A stretch of DNA of 5,880 nt from Paracoccaceae bacterium. Lineage in GTDB: Bacteria > Pseudomonadota > Alphaproteobacteria > Rhodobacterales > Rhodobacteraceae. This document shows, piece after piece, positions 1 to 4,877 of this stretch; position 1 is the first letter of the stretch, and every line of letters begins with the position of its first letter. The position numbers and the translations under genes were made by a program. The stretch lies in assembly GCA_018647275.1 (NCBI GenBank), contig JABGTH010000065.1:1-5880 (forward strand). The letters run 5' to 3'. The notes beneath the pieces are model-generated. The model was not told the DNA's origin and searched no databases. It saw only the letters and a list, made by a program, of their open reading frames with translations.

Positions 1-1
1 C

Positions 2-1726
2 AAGAAATTCGAAGATATCAAGATTGTTTCAACAGGTGGCGGCGCAGCAGGTATTGCATGCCTCAATATGCTGATAAAAATGGGCGTGAAACGCGAAAAC
101 ATCTGGCTTTGTGACATTCACGGTTTGGTCTATGAAGGCCGCCAAGTCGACATGAACCCAGCCAAAGCCGCCTTTGCACAGCCAAGCGACCTGCGTACGT
201 TGGATGATGTGATCGCGGGGGCTGATATGTTCCTAGGACTGTCTGGCCCAGGCGTTCTGAAGCAAGATCACGTACGTCAAATGACCCAGCAACAGCCGAT
301 CGTGTTTGCACTGGCCAACCCGACGCCTGAAATCTTACCTGATCTTATACGTGAAGTGGCCCCTGATGCAATTATCGCAACTGGCCGCAGTGATTTTCCA
401 AATCAGGTAAACAACGTGCTGTGTTTCCCTTTCATCTTCCGCGGTGCGCTGGATGTGGGTGCGACACAGATCAACGACGAAATGCAGCTGGCTTGTATTG
501 ATGGCATCGCCGAATTGGCTCGCGCCACGACTTCAGCCGAAGCTGCCGCCGCCTATCAAGGCGAGCAAATGACATTCGGCGCTGATTATCTGATCCCAAA
601 ACCATTCGATCCACGCCTTGTCGGTATCGTCAGCTCCGCAGTGGCGAAAGCCGCAATGGAAACGGGTGTTGCAACACGCCCGATTAAGGATTTGGAAGCC
701 TACAAAACCAAACTGGACGGTTCAGTGTTCAAATCAGCATTGGTCATGCGTCCAGTGTTCGAAGCAGCCCGCGCCACGCCGCGCCGTATCGTATTTGCAG
801 AGGGTGAAGATGAACGCGTGTTGCGCGCCGCCCAAGCAATGATTGAAGAAACGACCGAACGCCCAATCCTAATTGGTCGCCCAGAAGTGATCGAAACCCG
901 CATCAAACGCGCCGGCCTGAACATTGTAATTGGTGAAAACGCCGATCTTGTGAACCCGCAAAACGATCCACGGTACCGTGAATATTGGGGCTCTTATCAC
1001 GAGCTGATGGCGCGGCGCGGCATCACGCCAGATCTGGCACGTGCAATCATGCGCACCAACTCCACTGCAATTGGTGCGGTCATGGTTCACCGTGAAGACG
1101 CAGATAGCCTGATTTGCGGCACCTTCGGCGAATTCCGTTGGCACATGAAATACGTGACACAAGTGTTGGGGCGTGGCGCACTGCACCCAGTTGGTGCCTT
1201 GTCCATGATGATCCTTGAGGATGGTCCACTATTCATCGGTGACACCCATGTTCACACAGAACCAACGCCACAACAGCTTGCTGAAATCACAATTGGGGCT
1301 GCACGCCATGTGCGCCGTTTTGGGATTGAACCAAAGATCGCGCTTTGCGCGCAATCACAGTTCGGCAATCAGCCAGGTGGTACAGGCGAACGTGTGCGCG
1401 CTGCACTAGATATTTTGGACGCCTCACAAACTGACTTTGCCTATGAAGGCGAAATGAACATCGACGCGGCCCTTGATCCGGAACTGCGCGCGCGCATTCT
1501 TCCCCAAGGCCGCTTAGACGGTGCCGCAAACGTCTTGATCTTTGCCCACGCAGACGCCGCATCTGGTGTGCGAAACATCCTAAAGATGAAAGGCGGCGGT
1601 CTAGAGGTTGGACCAATCTTGATGGGCATGGGCAACCGTGCACATATCGTATCGCCGTCAATCACAGCGCGTGGGCTTTTGAACATGGCTGCGATTGCAG
1701 GCACGCCTGTCGCACAATACGGCTAA
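2..1726 (+). CDS. maeB: NADP-dependent malic enzyme with C-terminal phosphotransacetylase-like domain (5' partial)
   Basis: This is the last 574 codons of a malic enzyme, which decarboxylates malate to pyruvate while reducing NAD(P) in the cytoplasm. The frame is open from base 2, so the N-terminal malic domain (about 180 residues, judging from the usual 750-770 residue length) lies outside the window. Visible residues 12-17 (GGGAAG) form the GxGxxG dinucleotide-binding loop, followed by CDIHGLVYEGR, ALANPTPEI and the conserved SDFPNQVNN loop. From about visible residue 250 a phosphotransacetylase-like domain begins, with EGEDERVLRAAQ and later GPILMGMGNRAHIVSPSITARG. In the MaeB family this domain is known as a regulatory module that senses acetyl-CoA. 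Where true Pta enzymes carry an SRGCS-type motif near the C terminus, this protein has TARGLLN, which fits a non-catalytic role. The cofactor preference cannot be read reliably. The family call is very secure. Confidence 0.96.
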   Translation, partial: KKFEDIKIVSTGGGAAGIACLNMLIKMGVKRENIWLCDIHGLVYEGRQVDMNPAKAAFAQPSDLRTLDDVIAGADMFLGLSGPGVLKQDHVRQMTQQQPIVFALANPTPEILPDLIREVAPDAIIATGRSDFPNQVNNVLCFPFIFRGALDVGATQINDEMQLACIDGIAELARATTSAEAAAAYQGEQMTFGADYLIPKPFDPRLVGIVSSAVAKAAMETGVATRPIKDLEAYKTKLDGSVFKSALVMRPVFEAARATPRRIVFAEGEDERVLRAAQAMIEETTERPILIGRPEVIETRIKRAGLNIVIGENADLVNPQNDPRYREYWGSYHELMARRGITPDLARAIMRTNSTAIGAVMVHREDADSLICGTFGEFRWHMKYVTQVLGRGALHPVGALSMMILEDGPLFIGDTHVHTEPTPQQLAEITIGAARHVRRFGIEPKIALCAQSQFGNQPGGTGERVRAALDILDASQTDFAYEGEMNIDAALDPELRARILPQGRLDGAANVLIFAHADAASGVRNILKMKGGGLEVGPILMGMGNRAHIVSPSITARGLLNMAAIAGTPVAQYG

Positions 1727-1729
1727 AAA

Positions 1730-1759
1730 TTTGGGAGGGATCATTTGGTTCCTCCCAAA
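1730..1759. terminator. Hairpin just after the maeB stop codon, possible terminator
   Basis: The arms TTTGGGAGG (1730-1738) and CCTCCCAAA (1751-1759) are perfect inverted repeats. Inner pairing (G-T, A-T, T-G, C-G) can extend the stem to 13 pairs around the tetraloop ATTT at 1743-1746. The stem starts 3 nt after the TAA. On the + strand it is followed by CACTCAG, with no T-run. The T-run lies on the other strand (bases 1725-1729 read as TTTTT), so the classic intrinsic-terminator form is met only for transcription entering maeB in antisense. It may still end or stabilise the maeB mRNA. Confidence 0.55.
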
Positions 1760-1772
1760 CACTCAGCCCATA

Positions 1773-1780
1773 TTTGCAAA
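1773..1780. promoter_or_regulatory. TTTGCAAA palindrome 1, putative ScfR/RamB-type operator
   Basis: This exact 8-bp palindrome sits within the 10-bp palindrome ATTTGCAAAT (1772-1781). It is the first of three identical copies in the gap upstream of prpE. From memory, TTTGCAAA is the core bound by the short-chain fatty acyl-CoA regulators PccR (Rhodobacter sphaeroides) and RamB (Corynebacterium), which control propionate and acetate genes. That match to the downstream gene is why I call it an operator. The regulator itself is not in the window. Confidence 0.6.
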
Positions 1781-1789
1781 TTCACGCAA

Positions 1790-1819
1790 TTGACTTTGCA
1801 AACCCACCATCAATATTCA
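1790..1819 (+). promoter_or_regulatory. Candidate promoter for prpE
   Basis: TTGACT (1790-1795) matches the -35 consensus at five of six bases. A weak -10, TATTCA, lies at 1814-1819 after 18 bp; AATATT at 1812-1817 with 16 bp is an alternative. Transcription would start near 1826 and leave a leader of about 150 nt before the prpE ATG. The -35 overlaps the second TTTGCAAA. The -10 is poor, so this is a hypothesis only. Confidence 0.35.
1795..1802. promoter_or_regulatory. TTTGCAAA palindrome 2, putative operator touching a -35 box
   Basis: This is the second exact copy of TTTGCAAA, 22 bp centre to centre from the first (about two helical turns, so likely the same DNA face). The flanking CTTTGCAAA also resembles the recalled RamB consensus AACTTTGCAAA. 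Its first base is the last base of the candidate -35 hexamer TTGACT. A bound protein here would therefore contact or block RNA polymerase. Confidence 0.6.
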
Positions 1820-1835
1820 TCTTTATCACCAGACA

Positions 1836-1859
1836 CCGCAAATTTGCAAAGTTTTGCGG
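1836..1859. promoter_or_regulatory. TTTGCAAA palindrome 3 nested in a larger CCGCAAA/TTTGCGG inverted repeat
   Basis: The third exact TTTGCAAA is at 1843-1850. It is flanked by CCGCAAA (1836-1842) and its reverse complement TTTGCGG (1853-1859), so GCAAA/TTTGC half-sites occur four times within 24 bp. The centre is 48 bp from palindrome 2. If transcription starts near 1826, this site lies downstream of the start, a position where binding would normally repress. If another promoter lies closer to prpE, it could instead be an activator site. Confidence 0.55.
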
Positions 1860-1963
1860 CTATTTGGCCTGAGATTTCACAGCTGACGGCCTCGCAACGG
1901 TAAGGCACAAACTTAGTTTCTTGCCCATTGCGCCCTGACCTCCTAACCATTGCACACGTTCTT

Positions 1964-1970
1964 GGAGGAG
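1964..1970 (+). promoter_or_regulatory. Strong ribosome binding site of prpE
   Basis: GGAGGAG ends 6 nt before the ATG at 1977. This fixes the start there rather than at the in-frame TTG at 1950, which would place the Shine-Dalgarno sequence inside the gene. CCTCC at 1939-1943 is an exact complement of GGAGG at 1964-1968 and could mask the site by forming a short hairpin. Confidence 0.85.
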
Positions 1971-1976
1971 AAAACG

Positions 1977-3863
1977 ATGGGCTATCACGCAGAATACGAC
2001 GCATGGAAATCAGATCCCGAAAGCTATTGGCTGAAAGCAGCCCAAGCAATCGACTGGGACGTTACCCCAACACGCGCCCTCTTTGAACGCGGCAATAACC
2101 TTTACGAATGGTTTTCTGAGGCTCGTGTAAACACTTGTTACAACGCCGTTGACCGTCACGTTGAAAATGGACGCGGCGATCAGGTCGCCATTATCCATGA
2201 CAGCCCAATTACCAATTCCCAATCCAAAATCACATACGCCGAACTGCAGACCCGCGTTGCCTCACTGGCTGGTGCGCTAGCGGCCAAAGGGGTCGGCAAA
2301 GGCGACCGCGTTATTATCTATATGCCGATGGTCGCAGAGGCCCTTGAAGCGATGCTGGCCTGCGCGCGCCTTGGGGCGGTTCACTCTGTAGTGTTTGGTG
2401 GGTTTGCTGCCAACGAATTGGCCGTGCGTATTAACGATTGCACACCCAAAGCTATCATTGCCGCCTCTTGCGGTTTGGAACCAAACCGCGTGGTCGAATA
2501 CAAGCCACTGCTGGACGGCGCGATTGAACTAGCAGATCATAAACCTGACTTCACCGTCATCTTGCAGCGTGAACAGAAGGCTTGCAGGCTAGGTGCAAGT
2601 GATGTCGATTGGCACGACTTCCAAAAAGACGCACAACCAGCCGATTGCGTCATGGTTGAGGGCAGCCATCCTGCTTATATTCTATATACATCTGGCACGA
2701 CGGGCGCACCAAAGGGCGTTGTGCGTCCAACTGCGGGCCACTTGGTTGCGCTCAACTGGACCATGAAGAACATCTATAACGTCAATCCGGGTGATGTGTT
2801 TTGGGCGGCGTCTGATGTGGGCTGGGTCGTAGGCCACAGCTATATTTGCTATGCGCCACTGATCTACGGCAACACCACGGTTGTGTTTGAAGGCAAACCA
2901 ATCGGCACCCCAGATGCGGGCACCTTCTGGCGGGTGATTTCTGAACACAACGTGCGCAGCTTTTTCACCGCCCCAACTGCCATTCGCGCCGTTAAACGCG
3001 AAGATCCTAAAGGTGAATTCGCCAAGAAATATGACCTAAGCTGCTTGCGTGCTTTGTATTTGGCTGGTGAACGTGCGGACCCTGATACAATCGAGTGGGC
3101 CCAAGATATCCTGCAAAAGCCTGTTTATGATCACTGGTGGCAAACCGAAACGGGCTACACCATTGCGGGCAACCCCGCAGGGCTTGAAGCGCTACCAGTT
3201 AAGATTGGCTCCCCCACGGTTCCAATGCCGGGTTATGACGTGCAAATCTTGGGCGATGATGGTCATCCACTTGAACCAAACACCCTTGGTGCGATTGCAA
3301 TCAAACTGCCCCTACCCCCCGGAACATTGCCAACACTTTGGAACGCAGAAGAGCGTTTCCAGAAAAGCTATCTGACCGCATTCCCCGGTTTCTATGAAAC
3401 AGGGGACGCAGGTATGATTGATGAAGATGGTTACCTTTACATCATGGCGCGCACCGATGACGTGATCAACGTTGCAGGCCACCGCCTGTCCACGGGCGGC
3501 ATGGAAGAAGTCCTAGCCGCGCACCCAGATGTTGCAGAATGTGCTGTGATTGGCGTGACCGATCAACTGAAAGGTCAACTGCCGGTCGGGTTCGTTTGCC
3601 TGACAACTGGTGTTGATCGTGATCACAGCGAAATCACCGCAGAATGCGTAAAGTTGGTGCGTGAACGTATCGGCCCAGTCGCCGCGTTCAAGTTGGCAGT
3701 GGTTGTGGATCGCTTGCCAAAAACACGGTCTGGCAAAATCTTGCGTGGCACGATGGTTAAGATTGCCGATAGCGAGAGCTTCAAAATGCCAGCAACAATC
3801 GATGATCCAGTCATTCTAGACGAGATCAAAGCTGCATTGCAGACAATCGGCTACGCCAAGTAA
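1977..3863 (+). CDS. prpE: Propionyl-CoA synthetase (propionate--CoA ligase)
   Basis: A complete 628-residue AMP-forming acyl-CoA synthetase of the ANL superfamily. It converts propionate, ATP and CoA to propionyl-CoA via propionyl-AMP in the cytoplasm. Visible motifs are YTSGTTGAPKG at 237-247 (phosphate-binding loop), DHWWQTETG at 385-393, YETGD at 473-477, RTDDVINVAGHR at 492-503, and PKTRSGKILR at 581-590 with Lys587 as the catalytic lysine that relatives acetylate for control. PrpE-type rather than Acs-type signatures are GHLVALNWTMKNIY, FWAASDVGWVVGHSY and LAGERADPD. Ala363 stands where acetyl-CoA synthetases have a pocket valine (SVGEP), which fits a larger acyl group. The length equals that recalled for Escherichia coli PrpE. 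The ATG at 1977 has a strong Shine-Dalgarno sequence. The gene appears to be transcribed alone, from the TTTGCAAA-rich upstream gap to the hairpin at 3891. Acetate or acrylate could be side substrates. Confidence 0.95.
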   Translation: MGYHAEYDAWKSDPESYWLKAAQAIDWDVTPTRALFERGNNLYEWFSEARVNTCYNAVDRHVENGRGDQVAIIHDSPITNSQSKITYAELQTRVASLAGALAAKGVGKGDRVIIYMPMVAEALEAMLACARLGAVHSVVFGGFAANELAVRINDCTPKAIIAASCGLEPNRVVEYKPLLDGAIELADHKPDFTVILQREQKACRLGASDVDWHDFQKDAQPADCVMVEGSHPAYILYTSGTTGAPKGVVRPTAGHLVALNWTMKNIYNVNPGDVFWAASDVGWVVGHSYICYAPLIYGNTTVVFEGKPIGTPDAGTFWRVISEHNVRSFFTAPTAIRAVKREDPKGEFAKKYDLSCLRALYLAGERADPDTIEWAQDILQKPVYDHWWQTETGYTIAGNPAGLEALPVKIGSPTVPMPGYDVQILGDDGHPLEPNTLGAIAIKLPLPPGTLPTLWNAEERFQKSYLTAFPGFYETGDAGMIDEDGYLYIMARTDDVINVAGHRLSTGGMEEVLAAHPDVAECAVIGVTDQLKGQLPVGFVCLTTGVDRDHSEITAECVKLVRERIGPVAAFKLAVVVDRLPKTRSGKILRGTMVKIADSESFKMPATIDDPVILDEIKAALQTIGYAK

Positions 3864-3890
3864 GCTCGCATATTTGTGTAAAACATAGTG

Positions 3891-3922
3891 AATGGACGTC
3901 GATTCTTGGTTCGGCGTCCATT
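3891..3922. terminator. Intrinsic terminator between convergent prpE and nadK
   Basis: AATGGACG (3891-3898) and CGTCCATT (3915-3922) are perfect inverted repeats. Inner pairs up to A3902-T3911, including one G-T, make a 12-bp stem with the 8-nt loop TTCTTGGT. On the + strand the stem runs into TTTTC (3921-3925), so it should end prpE mRNA 27 nt past its stop. On the - strand it lies 13 nt beyond the nadK stop but is followed by CACTATGTTTT, a poorer U-tract. Bidirectional use is plausible. The loop side contains GATTC, a GANTC sequence. Confidence 0.75.
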
Positions 3923-3935
3923 TTCATTAGCAGGT

Positions 3936-4709
3936 TCAGGTAAACTGTTCTGAAATCAGCCGTTCTTCTAAACCATGTCCCGGGTCAAACAGGATACTGT
4001 GAACTACTGACGGCTCAGACTGGATTATCACTGAGGTCACGTTGTCAAAGGACCGTGAATCCGCTTCGGCCATAACGGGGCGCTTGTCCGCTTCAAGTAC
4101 ATCAAAACGGACACGCGCAATTTTGGGCAACAAGGCACCACGCCAACGGCGCGGGCGAAAGGCGGCCACTGCAGTTAGGGCCAACACATCAGACCCGATA
4201 GGCAAGACAGGGCCATGCGCAGAATAGTTATAAGCGGTGGACCCCGCAGGTGTCGCCACCAACGCGCCATCACAGACCAATGTTTCCATCCGCAGTTTGT
4301 CATCCACTATGATGCGCAATTTGGCAGCTTGGGCACCAGAGCGCAGCAACGATACCTCGTTGATCGCCAGTGCCTTGTGAATAGTGCCATCCACACCCGT
4401 GGCCGTCATGGATAGTGGGTTAATGTCAGCCCGCTCAGCGCCTTCAAGACGTTCAACCAAACCATCCTCATTATATTCGTTCATCAAGAAACCAATCGTT
4501 CCACGGTTCATCCCGTAGACCGGCGCATCCAGATGTTGGCAACCATGCAGCGTTTGCAACATGAACCCGTCACCCCCCAAAGCGACGATAATATCGGCCT
4601 CTTCCAGCGCAACATTGCCATAACGCTTGGTCAGCGCAGCAAAGGCGGCTTGGGCCACTGGCGTGATTGAGGCTGCAAAACCAATCTTCAATGCATTCTT
4701 GTTGGTCAT
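3936..4709 (-). CDS. nadK: NAD kinase (ATP-NAD kinase)
   Basis: A complete 257-residue NAD kinase, which phosphorylates NAD at the 2'-hydroxyl to give NADP in the cytoplasm. Diagnostic motifs are ALGGDGFML with GGDG at 45-48, VYGMNRGTIGFLMN at 64-77, INEVSLLRS at 116-124 with the NE pair, the glycine-rich ATPAGSTAYNYSAHGP at 152-167, and FRPRRWRGALLP at 184-195, which I recall as typical of alphaproteobacterial NadK. I chose the ATG at 4709 because AGGA (4719-4722) lies 9 nt upstream and family members begin just before the KIGF-type first strand. The frame continues upstream to an ATG at 4733 and a TTG at 4748, neither with a clear ribosome site. It converges on prpE and diverges from glyA, so it is probably a single-gene unit. 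Its product could supply NADP to the malic enzyme. Confidence 0.95.
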   Translation of the reverse strand: MTNKNALKIGFAASITPVAQAAFAALTKRYGNVALEEADIIVALGGDGFMLQTLHGCQHLDAPVYGMNRGTIGFLMNEYNEDGLVERLEGAERADINPLSMTATGVDGTIHKALAINEVSLLRSGAQAAKLRIIVDDKLRMETLVCDGALVATPAGSTAYNYSAHGPVLPIGSDVLALTAVAAFRPRRWRGALLPKIARVRFDVLEADKRPVMAEADSRSFDNVTSVIIQSEPSVVHSILFDPGHGLEERLISEQFT

Positions 4710-4718
4710 CGGTTTGTT

Positions 4719-4722
4719 TCCT
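4719..4722 (-). promoter_or_regulatory. Ribosome binding site of nadK
   Basis: Read on the - strand this is AGGA (within AGGAAA), 9 nt before the ATG at 4709. It is the only reasonable Shine-Dalgarno sequence among the three possible in-frame starts and decides the start call. Confidence 0.6.
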
Positions 4723-4815
4723 ATCGCGGCCATCTTGTGCCGAAACAATCATATTATTCCCGCCTTCACCAGCTTTGCCGCACATTCTTTATGATGCGAC
4801 GCTTTACAACCTTTT

Positions 4816-4857
4816 CCCTAGGGCTAGTTTCCGATACGAAACCTAAGAATCTTAGCC
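4816..4857 (+). promoter_or_regulatory. Cluster of short palindromes in the glyA leader
   Basis: Three small inverted repeats follow each other: CCCTAGGG (4816-4823), GTTTC...GAAAC (4827-4831 with 4838-4842) and CTAAG AAT CTTAG (4843-4855). In addition GGCTA (4822-4826) is complementary to TAGCC (4853-4857) and would enclose the second hairpin while excluding the third. The block ends 9 nt before the glyA Shine-Dalgarno sequence. GAATC (4847-4851), a GANTC sequence recognised by the alphaproteobacterial methylase CcrM, sits in the third palindrome. It could be protein operators or an alternative-structure leader. I do not recognise a known riboswitch. Confidence 0.35.
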
Positions 4858-4866
4858 GTCCCCTTT

Positions 4867-4870
4867 GGAG
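4867..4870 (+). promoter_or_regulatory. Ribosome binding site of glyA
   Basis: GGAG ends 7 nt before the ATG at 4878. It selects that start over the in-frame ATG pair at 4791/4794, which has no Shine-Dalgarno sequence. Confidence 0.75.
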
Positions 4871-4877
4871 CATACCC

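Larger units (their letters stand above)
4710..4877. other. Divergent promoter region between nadK and glyA
   Basis: These 168 bp must hold the promoters of both genes. A -10-like TATGAT occurs once on each strand: 4790-4795 (+, toward glyA) and 4748-4753 (-, toward nadK). Neither has a convincing -35 at 16-18 bp; the best for glyA is TTCACC at 4765-4770, 19 bp away. TTTACA (4803-4808), followed after 16 bp by TAGTTT, is an alternative glyA promoter. The assignments are weak. Confidence 0.35.

Noticed and set aside
1287..1661. 124-residue - strand open frame inside maeB
   Set aside because: It lies wholly within a strongly conserved coding region. It shows no recognisable domain and is explained as a shadow of the real frame.
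1950..1976. TTG start at 1950 for prpE, adding nine residues
   Set aside because: The strong GGAGGAG at 1964-1970 falls inside this extension and is correctly spaced for the ATG at 1977.
1810..2049. 79-residue - strand open frame across the prpE upstream gap
   Set aside because: It overlaps the prpE start and operator sites and has no recognisable motif, so it is treated as chance.
4710..4748. Longer NadK start at TTG 4748 or ATG 4733
   Set aside because: No ribosome site is seen for either, and the added residues precede the usual family start. AGGA supports 4709.
4791..4877. In-frame upstream start for glyA (ATGATG at 4791) adding 29 residues
   Set aside because: There is no Shine-Dalgarno sequence before 4791, while GGAG lies 7 nt before the ATG at 4878. 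The extension (MMRRFTTFSLGL...) does not resemble SHMT N-termini I know.
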